DNA of 64,000 nucleotides from Anaerolineae bacterium (lineage in GTDB: Bacteria; Chloroflexota; Anaerolineae; Promineifilales; Promineifilaceae), in contig JAMLHW010000004.1 in NCBI GenBank assembly GCA_023954475.1, positions 124,001 through 188,000 on the forward strand. Direction: 5' to 3'. Position 1 is the first letter of the stretch, and each line of letters begins with the position of its first letter. A program made the translations under genes and the position numbers. Positions 25,686 through 36,027 of the stretch are shown here, in pieces. Under the pieces are notes generated by a model. The model saw nothing but the letters and a program-made list of their open reading frames with translations. It was not told where the DNA came from and searched no databases.

Positions 25686-26532
25686 TTAGGTTGTATTGAC
25701 ATTTGTGTTAGATCAACGTCAATCTGATCTTGTTGAGCGAACATGCATCAGATGACAAGACATAAACTCGATGATGTTGTTTGGCCTAAGATTTATCGCT
25801 GTTTGAAATTAACACCAGGCATCTATGTTGGCAATGAGGCGAAAACACGAGCCTTTGTTGATGCTGTCCATTGGCGTATGAGAACTGGTGCTCCCTGGGA
25901 GGATTTGCCAGCGGAGTTTGGTAAACCGAACTCTATTTTCAAGCGGTTCGCTCGCTGGTCTGACAGCGGCGTCTGGGAGAAGCTGCATCAACATTTCATC
26001 GAAGATCCTGACATGGAATGGTTGTTATTGGATAGCAGCGTTGTCCGCGCTCACCCATGTGCGGCTGGTGCACCCAAACAAAACGGCGGGCAACAAGCAC
26101 AATCGTTGGGCAGAAGTGTGGGTGGGTTCAGCACAAAAATCCATGCATCTGTTGATGCACTGGGGAATCCGTTGCGCTTCTTGTTAACTGCTGGCCAGCG
26201 AGGCGATGCACCTCAGGCGATTGCCTTACTCGAAGGGTTTGAGTTTGCTGGTGTTATGGCCGACCGCGGGTATGATGCAGACGGAATTTTGGACTTCATC
26301 ATGGAAAACGATGCTGTCGCTGTCATTCCAGCTAAGAAAAATCGGGTTGAACAACGCGAAACCGATTGGTTCACCTACAAAGACCGCCATCTGGTCGAGT
26401 GTTTCTTCAACAAAATCAAGCACTATCGGGCGATATTTTCTCGCTTTGAGAAATACGCGAGCAGATACATGTCGCTTTTGAGCTTTGCATCCGCTCTTAT
26501 ATGGCTCAGATAGAAATGTCACTAGAACCTAA
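25686..26532 (+). mobile_element. IS5-family insertion sequence, intact
   Basis: One transposase gene is flanked by imperfect inverted repeats of 21 bases. The left copy (25686-25706) has TTAGGTT and TGACATTT; the right copy (26512-26532) is its reverse complement with three mismatches and overlaps the transposase stop. The outermost bases TTA / TAA resemble the TNA targets of the IS427 subgroup, but an exact target duplication is not seen. No other copy is in the window. Confidence 0.75.
25743..26513 (+). CDS. IS5 family transposase
   Basis: A 256-residue DDE transposase in one frame. The N-terminal domain (MRTGAPWEDLPAEFG, FKRFARWSDSGVWEKL) is the DUF4096-like DNA-binding part, followed by the first Asp in LLDSSVVRAHPCAAGA, the second in ADRGYDAD and the catalytic Glu in LVECFFNKIKHYR. 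Many members of this subgroup need a frameshift between two frames; here the gene is uninterrupted and probably active. Its stop lies inside the right inverted repeat. Confidence 0.93.
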   Translation: MHQMTRHKLDDVVWPKIYRCLKLTPGIYVGNEAKTRAFVDAVHWRMRTGAPWEDLPAEFGKPNSIFKRFARWSDSGVWEKLHQHFIEDPDMEWLLLDSSVVRAHPCAAGAPKQNGGQQAQSLGRSVGGFSTKIHASVDALGNPLRFLLTAGQRGDAPQAIALLEGFEFAGVMADRGYDADGILDFIMENDAVAVIPAKKNRVEQRETDWFTYKDRHLVECFFNKIKHYRAIFSRFEKYASRYMSLLSFASALIWLR

Positions 26533-26871
26533 CAATTACCATTTTTACTATGCCGTAAAGGGCACGGAATTTTCATGCGCTTGGCGTTTGAAAAATTGAA
26601 CACGAGGTAATGGTATGCAAAACGTAAACGTGAATTAGTGCTGCTCTGACGCAGTTTGTATGGATATGGTACCTACCGCTAAATATCCACTCTCCAGGGC
26701 TTGGTCGAAGTGCGAGGCCTTTTTCCAATTATCAAGTGCAAATAGAGTGAGGAATACAATAACGACTAACAGGGTGGACGTAAAGAGTATAACATGACGA
26801 ATTATCAGAGTCAATCAGAATTCTGTATGAAGTGAAGGAGATTTAAGGTGAAATAATCGGCCGAAACCAGC
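26533..26871. other. Gene-free stretch between IS and fbp
   Basis: About 340 A/T-richer bases without a supported gene. It contains one copy of TCGGCCGA at its end, just after the fbp stop on the other strand. Nothing else recognisable is seen. Confidence 0.4.
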
Positions 26872-27876
26872 TCATTTAGTACCAAGCATCGCTTCCGCCT
26901 TCTCCACCAATGTCCGATTGCCGATATATGCCGGCACGCGTTGGTGCAAAGACTGCGGTTTCACGTTGAGCAATGATTGTGTACCATCAGAACCATAGCC
27001 ACCCGCCTGTTCCGCCAGATACGCCAACGGCGCCGCCTCATACAATAAACGCAACTTACCCTGTGGCTTCCGCAATTCGGCCGGATACAAGAAAACACCA
27101 CCGCGCAGCAAATTGCGATGAAAATCAGCAACCAGCGAGCCGATGTACCGTTCCGAGAGATTCGGAGAGTCATCACCATCACGTAGCCACTTCATATAAG
27201 CTTGAACCTGAGGCGACCAACGCGGCCAATAAGCATGGTTGACACTATAGTACGCCGGCGGTTCCGGAAAGCGCATGTTTTCATGCGACAGCAAAAATTC
27301 TCCGATATCCGGGTCAAGTGTGAATCCATGCACACCCTTGCCTGTGCTATAGACCAACATCGTGCTTGAGCCGTAAAGAACATAACCGGCGGCCAAAAGA
27401 TCACGCCCTGGTTGCAAACAATCTTCCAGACGGCCTCTGCGATCTAGATCCAGTGTGCGAAATATGCCAAAAATAGTACCAATGCTGACGTTTACATCAA
27501 TATTGGATGATCCGTCCAGAGGATCATAAACCAGAACGTATTTTCCCTTCTCATATCCTTCCGGAATCGGAATGATGTCCTCTCGCTCCTCAGATGCCAT
27601 CACACACAAGCGGCCAGTATGATCACAAAGTTTGTAAAGGACGTCGTCGGCGTAAACATCCAATTTCTGTTGATCTTCACCCTGCACATTTGTCGCACCG
27701 GCCCGCCCCAGAATGGGCAACAGCCCGGCCCGGTTTGTCTTGTGGGCAATTACCTTGGCTGCCAACGCGATGTCGTACATCAAGTTGGTGAAATCACCAC
27801 GGGCATTCACAGGCTGGTTTTCCAGAATAAAACGCTCGATAGTGACGATTTTCTTGCTTTGCAGTGAGATGTCCAT
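26872..27876 (-). CDS. fbp: Fructose-1,6-bisphosphatase class I
   Basis: A 334-residue cytoplasmic enzyme that removes the 1-phosphate of fructose 1,6-bisphosphate in gluconeogenesis. The metal and substrate sites are intact: [19 protein letters not shown] near residue 115, and [21 protein letters not shown] near the C-terminus. Length matches class I enzymes. It starts 7 bases after the cdsA stop, so it is the last gene of the rpsB-cdsA string. In many bacteria dxr follows cdsA at this place. Confidence 0.96.
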   Translation of the reverse strand: MDISLQSKKIVTIERFILENQPVNARGDFTNLMYDIALAAKVIAHKTNRAGLLPILGRAGATNVQGEDQQKLDVYADDVLYKLCDHTGRLCVMASEEREDIIPIPEGYEKGKYVLVYDPLDGSSNIDVNVSIGTIFGIFRTLDLDRRGRLEDCLQPGRDLLAAGYVLYGSSTMLVYSTGKGVHGFTLDPDIGEFLLSHENMRFPEPPAYYSVNHAYWPRWSPQVQAYMKWLRDGDDSPNLSERYIGSLVADFHRNLLRGGVFLYPAELRKPQGKLRLLYEAAPLAYLAEQAGGYGSDGTQSLLNVKPQSLHQRVPAYIGNRTLVEKAEAMLGTK

Positions 27877-27883
27877 TGTGAAA

Positions 27884-28735
27884 TTAGCCTGTGAGAATCA
27901 GTAGATAATAGACGAATGTAACTGACCACATTAAGCTGTCTATACGGTCCAGAGCACCACCATGTCCGGGGAACAGGTTGCCGGAATCTTTAACGCCGGC
28001 CTGACGTTTTAGCAGTGAAATCGAGAGATCACCTGCCGGGCTGACTACTGAAGTTAGCAATCCAATCAAGAGCACAGTAACAAGTGAAATATCGTACCAG
28101 TATGAGAAGATGTAACCGATAAGCAGGGTTACCATTGTTCCAAATACAACACCGCCGAAGTATCCTTCTATCGTTTTGTTGGGACTCAGGCGCGGTGACA
28201 TTTTGTGTTTGCCGAGTACAAATTTGCCGGCGACAAACTTGCCGACAAGATACGCGAATGAGTCGGCAAACCAGGTACCAAGCATGGCTAATGTGGTCCA
28301 GACCCAGGCCACTTCAATCAACGCTTCGTTGCCTTCTGCTGTACCGATTCCCCGCAGTCGCAAAAAATGGCCGGCAACCCAGCCGAGCAGGATTAAACCG
28401 GCCGTCATTGTCAACCAATCGGCCGATGCCGTTTGACTACGCTCGCTTTCATAAAGCCACAAACCGTAGCACATGATGATCACGAATGATGCAACCAGGG
28501 TTGGTGCCGTATATTGCGGAAACCATTGCGCCACAATATATTGCACAATTACCAGAGGCAACAGCACGATTACTGAGGATCGCCAACCAATCTTGGTGGA
28601 GATGCGCGTAAATTCAACGACAGCGATGGCCAGAAAAATGACTAGAGGAACGAAATAAAACAGACCACCGAGATAAACCAACAGGATTGCCAGTGGGCCA
28701 AGCGTAACCGTGATGAGCACACGTTTCAGGAACAT
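27884..28735 (-). CDS. cdsA: Phosphatidate cytidylyltransferase
   Basis: A 283-residue integral membrane enzyme with about eight hydrophobic helices that makes CDP-diacylglycerol from phosphatidate and CTP. The family signature near the C-terminus is clear: [16 protein letters not shown], then [36 protein letters not shown] with the conserved Asp residues. It begins 9 bases after uppS and ends 7 bases before fbp. Confidence 0.95.
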   Translation of the reverse strand: MFLKRVLITVTLGPLAILLVYLGGLFYFVPLVIFLAIAVVEFTRISTKIGWRSSVIVLLPLVIVQYIVAQWFPQYTAPTLVASFVIIMCYGLWLYESERSQTASADWLTMTAGLILLGWVAGHFLRLRGIGTAEGNEALIEVAWVWTTLAMLGTWFADSFAYLVGKFVAGKFVLGKHKMSPRLSPNKTIEGYFGGVVFGTMVTLLIGYIFSYWYDISLVTVLLIGLLTSVVSPAGDLSISLLKRQAGVKDSGNLFPGHGGALDRIDSLMWSVTFVYYLLILTG

Positions 28736-28744
28736 AGGTTTAGA

Positions 28745-29476
28745 TCAGTCTTCAGTTGAAACGCGACCAAAACGTCGATCGCGGTCGGTATAAGCAACGA
28801 GCGCATCATACAGCGCAAATTTGTCAAAATCCGGCCATAACACCGGCGTTGGGTAAAACTCGGCATACGCTGCCTGCCAAATCAGGAAATTGCTAATGCG
28901 CTGCTCACCACTCGTGCGAATCACCAAATCAGGGTCAGGCAAACCGTGCGTGAACAAATACGAGCTGAAAAGCTCTTCGTCCAGATCATCAGGCTTCACA
29001 CCATCGGCAAGCATCTGCCGGACCGCATGCAAAATCTCTGCCCGTCCCCCGTAATTAAAAGCTACATTGAGAATCAGGCGATCATTCAGTCGTGTCAGTT
29101 CGAGCGCATCACGAACTTTTTTCTGAATGTTTGGCTCAACGCCCGTTAGTTCGCCGAGATGATGGATACATACACCTTGTTGGTGCAAGTTACCGATTTC
29201 CTGATTTAGAACCCGCGCAAAAATACGCATCAAGGCACGTACTTCTCGCTTCGGCCGAGACCAGTTCTCCGTAGAAAAAGCATAGATTGTCAAAATCTTG
29301 ATATTGAAATCGACACACGCATTAATCACGCGGCGCAAATTTTCCGCTCCGGCACGATGTCCAGCCTGTCTTGGCAGGCCCCGCGCCTGCGCCCAGCGAC
29401 CATTACCGTCCATGATAATTGCGACATGCGTCGGAATTTTCACAGCGGACAGGTCCAGGGTGTACTCGGTTCCCAT
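28745..29476 (-). CDS. uppS: Isoprenyl transferase (undecaprenyl diphosphate synthase)
   Basis: A 243-residue cis-prenyltransferase that extends farnesyl diphosphate with isopentenyl diphosphate to the C55 lipid carrier. HVAIIMDGNGRWA holds the catalytic Asp and phosphate loop. FSTENWSRP, NVAFNYGGRAEI and DPDLVIRTSGEQRISNFL are the other conserved regions. ATG 29476 is preferred over TTG 29494, because the upstream six codons come from a TTGATAAC-type repeat. It supplies the carrier needed by the surface-glycan genes in this window. Confidence 0.95.
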   Translation of the reverse strand: MGTEYTLDLSAVKIPTHVAIIMDGNGRWAQARGLPRQAGHRAGAENLRRVINACVDFNIKILTIYAFSTENWSRPKREVRALMRIFARVLNQEIGNLHQQGVCIHHLGELTGVEPNIQKKVRDALELTRLNDRLILNVAFNYGGRAEILHAVRQMLADGVKPDDLDEELFSSYLFTHGLPDPDLVIRTSGEQRISNFLIWQAAYAEFYPTPVLWPDFDKFALYDALVAYTDRDRRFGRVSTED

Positions 29477-29509
29477 TATCAAGTCGGTTATCAAGTTGGC
29501 TCGCGGCGC

Positions 29510-30076
29510 TTATCCGCTGGCGATGTCCATGATTTCTTCTGTTTTCTGCTTGCCTGACGCGTCTACCTCTCCAACGTATTTGTCTGTCAAGCCCTGAAGA
29601 TCATCCTGAGCACGATAAAATTCATCTTCAGAAATTATCGATTCATCCTTGAACTCGCGCAAATCGCCTAGACAATCACGCCTGACATTGCGTATGGCGA
29701 CTTTGGCATCCTCGACACGAGTGCCGACTTGTCTGCTCAAATCACGACGGCGCTCTTCCGTCAAGCGCGGAATGTTCAGACGAATGACTTGCCCGTCATT
29801 ATTGGGCGTCATACTGAGGTCTGATTTAAGAATGGCCCGCTCAACTGCCTTGATCGCGTTCGCATCATATGGCCGAATGGCGAGTTGGGACGGCTCAGGT
29901 ACAGAAATAGTTGCCAGTTGGTTGAGGGGCATTTCCACACCGTACATTTCTACCATCAGTCGTTCGACAAGCTGGGGAGATGCACGTCCGGTTCTATAAC
30001 CGGCCAAATCATGATCCAATGCCTTTACGGCACCCTTCATTCTTTGTTCGGCGTCATGTAATACTTCTTTTATCAT
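29510..30076 (-). CDS. frr: Ribosome recycling factor
   Basis: A 188-residue RRF that splits post-termination ribosomes together with EF-G. The sequence follows the family throughout: HDAEQRMKGAVKALDHDLAGYRTGRASP, then RLNIPRLTEERRRDL, and DLQGLTDKYVGEVD near the end. ATG 30076 is the start because GGAGAG lies 7 bases upstream; an earlier ATG at 30091 overlaps that site. Cotranscribed with pyrH and uppS. Confidence 0.97.
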   Translation of the reverse strand: MIKEVLHDAEQRMKGAVKALDHDLAGYRTGRASPQLVERLMVEMYGVEMPLNQLATISVPEPSQLAIRPYDANAIKAVERAILKSDLSMTPNNDGQVIRLNIPRLTEERRRDLSRQVGTRVEDAKVAIRNVRRDCLGDLREFKDESIISEDEFYRAQDDLQGLTDKYVGEVDASGKQKTEEIMDIASG

Positions 30077-30216
30077 ATTGCGACTCTCCATGAGCGTTCA
30101 GAAGATTAGCCTGAGTAAGCACCGGCTTTCAAAAATCAAACTTCTGAACTTTCCCACCTCGATACATCGGGTAAAATCACGATTTGTGAAGTCATCGCGA
30201 TGTGGCAATAATAACA

Positions 30217-30930
30217 TCAAGAAATCATTGTACCCACACTTTCGCCAAGTACAAACTTCTTGACGCTTTCGGGCTGCCACAGGTTGAGCACAACGATGGG
30301 AAGATTGTTCTCCATACACAATGAAATCGCTGTGCTGTCCATTACCCGCAGTTTAAAGTTAAGCGCATCAATGTAGGAAATCGCATCAAATCGCGTCGCA
30401 TTTGGATTTGTGAACGGATCGTCGTCGTAAATACCGTCCACTTTCGTCGCTTTGATCAGAATCTCCGCCCCGATTTCATTCGCACGTAATGCGCCGGCCG
30501 AATCGGTCGTGAAATACGGATTGCCGGTGCCACCACCAAAGATAACGACACGCCCTTTTTCCAGATGACGCATGGCACGCAAACGGATGTACGGCTCGGC
30601 AACGGTGCGCATTTCAATGGCGGTCTGGACGCGCGTATCGACTCCGGCGCGTTCCAACGCATCCTGAAGCGCCAGAGCGTTCATAACTGTGGCAATCATG
30701 CCCATGTGATCAGCGGTCGAGCGTTCCATACCCTGATCCATACCGATGCTGCCGCGCCACAGGTTTCCGGCACCGATGACCACGGCAATTTGTATACCGA
30801 GATCGTGTACAGTCTTGACGGTCTGCGCAACATGATCGGCGCGTTGGGGATCGATGCCAAAGCCACTGGAGCCAGCCAGTGCCTCGCCGCCGAGCTTGAG
30901 TAAAATGCGATTGTATCTTGGATTTGTCAT
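30217..30930 (-). CDS. pyrH: UMP kinase
   Basis: A 237-residue hexameric amino-acid-kinase-fold enzyme that phosphorylates UMP to UDP. Motifs include [12 protein letters not shown] at the N-terminus, [15 protein letters not shown], and [20 protein letters not shown] for nucleotide binding, then [12 protein letters not shown]. It starts the second part of the operon, after a terminator-like hairpin that separates it from tsf. Confidence 0.97.
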   Translation of the reverse strand: MTNPRYNRILLKLGGEALAGSSGFGIDPQRADHVAQTVKTVHDLGIQIAVVIGAGNLWRGSIGMDQGMERSTADHMGMIATVMNALALQDALERAGVDTRVQTAIEMRTVAEPYIRLRAMRHLEKGRVVIFGGGTGNPYFTTDSAGALRANEIGAEILIKATKVDGIYDDDPFTNPNATRFDAISYIDALNFKLRVMDSTAISLCMENNLPIVVLNLWQPESVKKFVLGESVGTMIS

Positions 30931-31045
30931 GGAGTCTGCTCTATAGATCGACTGGGAATAAGGTCGTTGTCTTGCCCGTAGTTGTCTTGAACATCAAAGG
31001 CAAACAATGGAGTTCATTTCGGCCGAATTGCCACCCGGAATCACC

Positions 31046-31080
31046 GAAAAAGAAGTGGGCGAGTCTTGTGACTCGCCCAC
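31046..31080 (-). terminator. Intrinsic terminator after tsf
   Basis: A perfect 11-base stem (GTGGGCGAGTC / GACTCGCCCAC) with a TTGT loop at 31055-31080, followed on the minus strand by TTCTTTTTC. It lies 14 bases after the tsf stop and would limit read-through into pyrH. Confidence 0.7.
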
Positions 31081-31094
31081 GAATTGCAACTTCT

Positions 31095-31694
31095 CTACAA
31101 ACTCTCGCCAAGCTCGTACCGTTCAAACCGGCGGACGACGATATTTTCGCCTAATTTACTGATGGCCGTGTTGACCATATCCTGGATCAACATTGAATCA
31201 TCCTTGACGAATGGCTGCTCCAGCAAACAATACTCTTCGTAAAACTTACGCATGCGACCATCGACGATTTTGGCAACGATCTGTTCCGGTTTCCCTTCGG
31301 CCAATGCCTGCTTCGTCAACAACTCGCGCTCTGATTCCAAATCAGCTTCAGGAACATCATCCTTGCCCACATAACGTGGACTCATCGCTGCGATCTGCAG
31401 TGCGATGTCGTGCGCCAGTTCAACAAATTCCTCGTTGCGAGCCACGAAGTCTGTTTCGCAGTTGATTTCGAGTATGACACCGACACGATTGCCCGGATGG
31501 GCATACATTTCGATCAACCCTTCGTTAGCGCTGCGCCCCGATTTCTTGGCAACGCGTGCCAATCCTTTTTCACGCAAGATAACTGTCGCTTCGTCAAAGT
31601 CACCATTTGCAGCTTCCAGTGCTTTTTTGGCATCAAGGACACCGGCACCGGTCGCTTCGCGCAGTTCTTTTACCATTTCTACCGTAATATTCAT
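31095..31694 (-). CDS. tsf: Translation elongation factor Ts
   Basis: A 199-residue short-form EF-Ts, the nucleotide exchange factor of EF-Tu. The N-terminal UBA-like domain (MVKELREATGAGVLDAKKALEAANGD) is followed by the core with INCETDFVARNEEF. The single-core length is like that of cyanobacteria and Thermus rather than E. coli. GGAG precedes the ATG. It lies downstream of rpsB with a palindrome in the gap. Confidence 0.97.
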   Translation of the reverse strand: MNITVEMVKELREATGAGVLDAKKALEAANGDFDEATVILREKGLARVAKKSGRSANEGLIEMYAHPGNRVGVILEINCETDFVARNEEFVELAHDIALQIAAMSPRYVGKDDVPEADLESERELLTKQALAEGKPEQIVAKIVDGRMRKFYEEYCLLEQPFVKDDSMLIQDMVNTAISKLGENIVVRRFERYELGESL

Positions 31695-31800
31695 TCTTGT
31701 CGATCTCCAACTTTTAATCGTTTGGGCATTTTCGACCGGCGTTTGTGGCGGGTAGCACCCCGATCCTGCCGGATTAATTGTAACTGACTGTCTGATTGGG

Positions 31801-31830
31801 GAAACCGGGCTTTGAACAAAACCCGGTTTC
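31801..31830. repeat. Palindrome between rpsB and tsf
   Basis: Arms GAAACCGGG..TTTG and CAAA.CCCGGTTTC pair almost perfectly over 30 bases. No T-run follows on the minus strand. It resembles the AAACCGAGTTTCTG hairpin at 51766 and may be a repeat family member or an mRNA-processing or attenuation site. Confidence 0.5.
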
Positions 31831-31875
31831 TGTATCTGACTTACGATGTATATTCAACCGCCAGTGCATATGCTC

Positions 31876-32763
31876 TTATTCGGCCGAATCGCTATCACTT
31901 TCCGTCTCATCTTCACCGTCTGCCTCTTCAATCTTCTCGACAACCGGCTGTTCATCGCGGATCTTGGCCAACGTGGCAGCGCCGAGCAGCGCCTCATCAT
32001 CAGCGTCGTGCAATCCGGCGTCCTGTGCGCCCGGTACATAGGCATCGACATTGATGATCTCGTCTTCCAGCGTCGCCTCACGCATATTCATCCCTTCCAA
32101 AGCAGCATCCGCCACCATGCCACACATCAGCTTAATGGCACGAATTGCGTCATCATTGGATGGAATCACATAATCAATGCGATCGGGATCACAGTTTGTG
32201 TCAACCATGGCAATAACCGGAATAGCGAGTTTATTCGCCTCCAATACAGCCGTATCCTCGTTGTTGATGTCGACAACGAACAACAAATCCGGCAACGTGC
32301 CCATACGGCGAATACCGCCAAGCCGATCATTCAGTTTTTCAATTTCGCGCTCGAATGAGAGCCGCTCACGCTTTTTCAGGCCATCAAAGGCACCTTCATC
32401 ACGCTGGCGCTCCAACTGCTCCAAATAGTTGATGCGCTGGCGAATCGTTTGCCAGTTTGTCAACGTGCCACCTAACCAGCGTGTGTTGACATAGGGCTGG
32501 TGTGCCCGTGTCGCTTCCTGAGCAACGGTGTCCTGTGCCTGGCGCTTGGTGCCGACAAAGAGAACCTGTCCACCGTCAGCAACCGTGTCGCGGACCAATT
32601 CGTACACTTCGTGCACGATTACTATCGTTTGTTGCAGGTCGAGGATGTGAATGCCGTTGCGTTCCGTGAAAATGTACGGGCGCATTTTCGGATTCCAACG
32701 ACGGGTGCGGTGTCCAAAATGGACGCCAGTTTCCAACAGTTGTTTCATTGAAACAATGGCCAT
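31876..32763 (-). CDS. rpsB: 30S ribosomal protein S2
   Basis: A 295-residue S2, longer than the usual 230-260 because of an acidic C-terminal tail of about 50 residues ([13 protein letters not shown] through [12 protein letters not shown]). The core is typical: [49 protein letters not shown] lies before the ATG. It is first in the rpsB-tsf transcript driven by the promoter at 32932-32960. Confidence 0.97.
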   Translation of the reverse strand: MAIVSMKQLLETGVHFGHRTRRWNPKMRPYIFTERNGIHILDLQQTIVIVHEVYELVRDTVADGGQVLFVGTKRQAQDTVAQEATRAHQPYVNTRWLGGTLTNWQTIRQRINYLEQLERQRDEGAFDGLKKRERLSFEREIEKLNDRLGGIRRMGTLPDLLFVVDINNEDTAVLEANKLAIPVIAMVDTNCDPDRIDYVIPSNDDAIRAIKLMCGMVADAALEGMNMREATLEDEIINVDAYVPGAQDAGLHDADDEALLGAATLAKIRDEQPVVEKIEEADGEDETESDSDSAE

Positions 32764-32931
32764 AAATCTATCTCCTTGTTGTTTTTTCCTCCACGTCGTT
32801 CAACCCCGACGAAAACTCACACGGCCATTGTCGTCAGCGACGACTTGTGAGCACATTCCGGCAAGTCCCGACGTGTGTGTGATTAATGCTGAACCGGCAA
32901 ATTCTGTCCTGTCCAGCGGCAAAGCGTCCCG

Positions 32932-32960
32932 ATTATAGCGGAACTGTTCACCAGAGCCAA
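32932..32960 (-). promoter_or_regulatory. Sigma-70-type promoter of rpsB-tsf
   Basis: On the minus strand TTGGCT (32960-32955) and a perfect TATAAT (32937-32932) are separated by 17 bases. Transcription would start near 32925, giving a leader of about 160 nt before rpsB, which leaves room for the S2-type autoregulation known in other bacteria. Confidence 0.7.
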
Positions 32961-33306
32961 AAGGTTTATCCAGCGATCATCTTGGGGAAATCCATTGGCG
33001 CCTCAATTTTATGGTCACCCACTTTGTCGCGGCCTCATGTAAGCTTGAGATGTTCGTGAAGCTAACAACTCCTCAATGGCGCAACCCCAATTGCCGTGTT
33101 TCGGTTTCTGATTTCGCATGTGCGCTCGACCAAACACTTTACCTAAACCTGCCTCGTCAAAGGTTGCACAACAACCTCTATCTGGGGTAAGCTTGTACTT
33201 TGGGTGCCCAGATAATGATAGATTATCATACTACCATTCAATTGTTTGTATCTGTTCACTTGGAATAATATCGCACAATTATAACGGCATATTTTAGGAT
33301 AATAAT
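32961..33306. other. Intergenic region at the left edge of the accessory island
   Basis: About 350 bases with no supported gene. It holds a 21-base segment at 33106-33126 (core CGCATGTGCGCT) that is repeated with two mismatches at 48865-48885, beyond the other end of the island. An A/T-rich stretch before 33307 probably carries the promoter of the GH/GT2 gene, with AGGA 11 bases before its ATG. Confidence 0.45.
33106..33126. repeat. Left copy of island-flanking 21-bp repeat
   Basis: See the right copy at 48865-48885; the direct orientation and 19/21 identity are seen in the sequence. No integrase gene is found near either copy. Confidence 0.45.
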
Positions 33307-35895
33307 ATGAGCGATCAGCCACATGAAGTCATTGAGGCCCGCGGCAAGTTTCTGTTTATTGGGGGCGAGAAATTCTACGTGCGGGGCACGACGTACGGCC
33401 CATTAACCCCTGTTGAGGACGGTGAATACCACAACCCATCTGTAGTTAGCAAAGATTTCTCTGCTATGGTTGCCGCAGGTATCAATGCCGTTCGAACATA
33501 CACTGTACCCCCAGTATGGCTACTCGATATTGCTCAAACATACAATTTGCGCGTGATGGTCGGCCTGCCGTGGGAGCAACACGTCACCTTTCTTGATGAC
33601 AATAAATTGCTTGCTTCCATTGAAGAACGTGTACGGGCAGGCGTACGCAGGTGTACCGGACATCCGGCCTTACTCTGCTATGCGATCGGCAATGAGATTC
33701 CGGCACCTATTGTTCGTTGGCATGGTGCCGCAAAAGTTGAGAAATTTCTTAAAAAGCTATACCTGGCTGTAAAAGAAGAAGACGAATCGGCGCTCGTCAC
33801 TTATGTAAACTACCCGACTACGGAGTACTTGCAACTGCCCTTTCTGGATTTTCACTGCTTCAATGTCTACCTTGAGGACCGCGAAATATTAACCAGCTAT
33901 ATTGCTCGTTTGCATAATCTTGTTGGTGAAGCCCCACTCGTTCTGGCGGAAATTGGCCTTGACAGTCTGCGCAATGGAGAAGATGCACAAGCCGAAACAC
34001 TTGATTGGCAAGTGCGAAGCGCATTTTCTGCCGGTTGTGCAGGAGCATTTGTTTTTGCCTGGACAGATGAATGGCATCGTGGGGGACAGTTGGTAACTGA
34101 CTGGAAATTTGGATTAACAGATAGTTGGCGCCAACCAAAGCCGGCTCTAGAACGCGTGTCGCAAGCTTTTACTGAGGCTCCTTTTCCAATAAGTGACGTC
34201 TGGCCACGGATATCGGTCGTCGTCTGTAGCCACAATGGGGCTGCGACGATGCGCAGTTGTTGCGAAGGACTCTCACGCTTGCGCTACCCGGATTTCGAAG
34301 TCATTGTCGTTGATGACGGTTCGACAGATGCAACGGCCGATATTGCCGCTGAATATGGGTTCAAAGTTATCAGTGTTGAGAATCAAGGACTTAGCACAGC
34401 ACGCAACATCGGTCTTGAAGCTGCGTCCGGTGAAATTATTAGCTATATAGATGATGATGCCTATCCGGACCCTGATTGGCTGACCTATATTGCCAATGAT
34501 TTTATGAATAATGCCTATGCAGGCCTGGGTGGGCCAAATCTGACACCTCCTGAGGATGAATTAGTTGCCAAGTGTGTCGCCAATGCACCAGGCGGCCCAA
34601 TTCACGTTCTCTTGAGCGATCAGGAAGCGGAGCACATACCAGGCGTCAACATGTCATTCCGCCGCGAGGCGCTGCAAGCGATCGGTGGTTTTGATCCTCA
34701 GTTTCGGGCTGCCGGTGATGACGTGGACATTTGTTGGCGACTACTGGAAGCGAACCAGGTCATAGGCTTCAGTCCATCTGCCGTGGTTTGGCATCATCGA
34801 CGCGCATCTGCGCTTGCTTACTACCGTCAACAAGTTGGCTATGGTAAGGCCGAGGCGCTTTTAGAGAAGAAGTGGCCCGAAAGATATAACGCGCTCGGCT
34901 ACCCTGCATGGCATGGGCATCTTTATGGCGGCGGATCATTCAAGTGGCGTTCAAGACGCCTGGAGAAGATTTTTCACGGTGTCTGGGGTACAGCACCATT
35001 TCAGTCATTATACGCTCCTGGCCCGGGTGGTTTGACTTCACTTGTTTTGATGCCGGAATTTTATTTGTTCTTTATTTTGTTGTTCGCAGTAGGGATGCTC
35101 GGGTTTTTGTGGTCGCCTCTCTTTTTGGCTATTCCAGCAAGCCTTGTTGCGATTGGCATGTCGGTCATGGCAGCGGCGCGCAATTCGCTCCTTAATACGA
35201 CTAGCTGGACACATTTAGCCTGGCACGAAAAAGCCGAACGCGGATCTTTGACGACTCTTTTATTCGCTATACAGCCTCTGGCTCGGCTACATGGTCGGCT
35301 GAAGTATGGCCTGGTTCCGTGGCGGATCAGTAATGTGGGTATTCGGCCGAATATTACAACCTTCTTTAAGCCACTTCCACGCTCAGCACAAATATACAGC
35401 AAACAGTGGCGCAGCGTTGTTGACTGGATGGTCTGGCTTGAATCTGGTCTAAAACAGCGTGGGCTCGCCGTGAATAGAAGTGGTGAATTCGAGCGTTGGG
35501 ATCTGTACATACGCCTGGGAGGTCTGTGTATCATACGCCTACTGATGACCGTTGAAGAATATGGGGAAGGGTTACAACTTGTCCGCTATCGACTACAGAC
35601 ACATATGACAAGGCTTCCACTGGCTATCATCTTATGCTTCATCACTTTGTCAACACTAACGACGTTTGCCGGTGCATGGTACGCGAGCATACTGTTCGGC
35701 ATGTTTGCGTTAATAGGCATCGTTCAAACGCGTTTGCAAAAGATAGCGGCAATTAGCCAAATTACAGAAACCCTGGCAGAGATGGAAGAGAAAAGCAAAG
35801 TAAAACTAAAGCCACCCCAAAAGCAATTAGACCTCGCTTCAAATTCAATTGAAGAACCACAAGCAACTATACAAAAGGCCAGATATACAGGCTAA
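33307..35895 (+). CDS. Glycoside-hydrolase-like TIM barrel fused to a GT2 glycosyltransferase with membrane helices
   Basis: An 862-residue fusion. Residues 1-290 resemble a GH2/GH5-type barrel (FYVRGTTYGPLTP, AGINAVRTYTVPP) with both possible catalytic Glu residues, in AIGNEIPAP and LAEIGLDS. From about 300 a GT2 domain follows: VVVCSHNGAATMRSC, VVDDGSTDAT, the metal-binding YIDDDAYPDPDW, and AAGDDVDICWR. Two hydrophobic segments lie near 590-640 and another near 780-810, so it is a membrane enzyme. It probably makes, or makes and trims, a surface glycan on the cytoplasmic face. First gene of the accessory island. The fused architecture is certain; the sugar is not known. Confidence 0.85.
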   Translation: MSDQPHEVIEARGKFLFIGGEKFYVRGTTYGPLTPVEDGEYHNPSVVSKDFSAMVAAGINAVRTYTVPPVWLLDIAQTYNLRVMVGLPWEQHVTFLDDNKLLASIEERVRAGVRRCTGHPALLCYAIGNEIPAPIVRWHGAAKVEKFLKKLYLAVKEEDESALVTYVNYPTTEYLQLPFLDFHCFNVYLEDREILTSYIARLHNLVGEAPLVLAEIGLDSLRNGEDAQAETLDWQVRSAFSAGCAGAFVFAWTDEWHRGGQLVTDWKFGLTDSWRQPKPALERVSQAFTEAPFPISDVWPRISVVVCSHNGAATMRSCCEGLSRLRYPDFEVIVVDDGSTDATADIAAEYGFKVISVENQGLSTARNIGLEAASGEIISYIDDDAYPDPDWLTYIANDFMNNAYAGLGGPNLTPPEDELVAKCVANAPGGPIHVLLSDQEAEHIPGVNMSFRREALQAIGGFDPQFRAAGDDVDICWRLLEANQVIGFSPSAVVWHHRRASALAYYRQQVGYGKAEALLEKKWPERYNALGYPAWHGHLYGGGSFKWRSRRLEKIFHGVWGTAPFQSLYAPGPGGLTSLVLMPEFYLFFILLFAVGMLGFLWSPLFLAIPASLVAIGMSVMAAARNSLLNTTSWTHLAWHEKAERGSLTTLLFAIQPLARLHGRLKYGLVPWRISNVGIRPNITTFFKPLPRSAQIYSKQWRSVVDWMVWLESGLKQRGLAVNRSGEFERWDLYIRLGGLCIIRLLMTVEEYGEGLQLVRYRLQTHMTRLPLAIILCFITLSTLTTFAGAWYASILFGMFALIGIVQTRLQKIAAISQITETLAEMEEKSKVKLKPPQKQLDLASNSIEEPQATIQKARYTG

Positions 35896-36027
35896 TTGTC
35901 AGGCATTGTCATTGCCATCAATGCGGCAAAAATACATGCTACAAAACCAAACGATTTACTAATCAACGCTGTCTAGCATCTAGCCCGATGACCCTGTATT
36001 GGTTGGCTGTTTTCTAGAATTGAAAGA

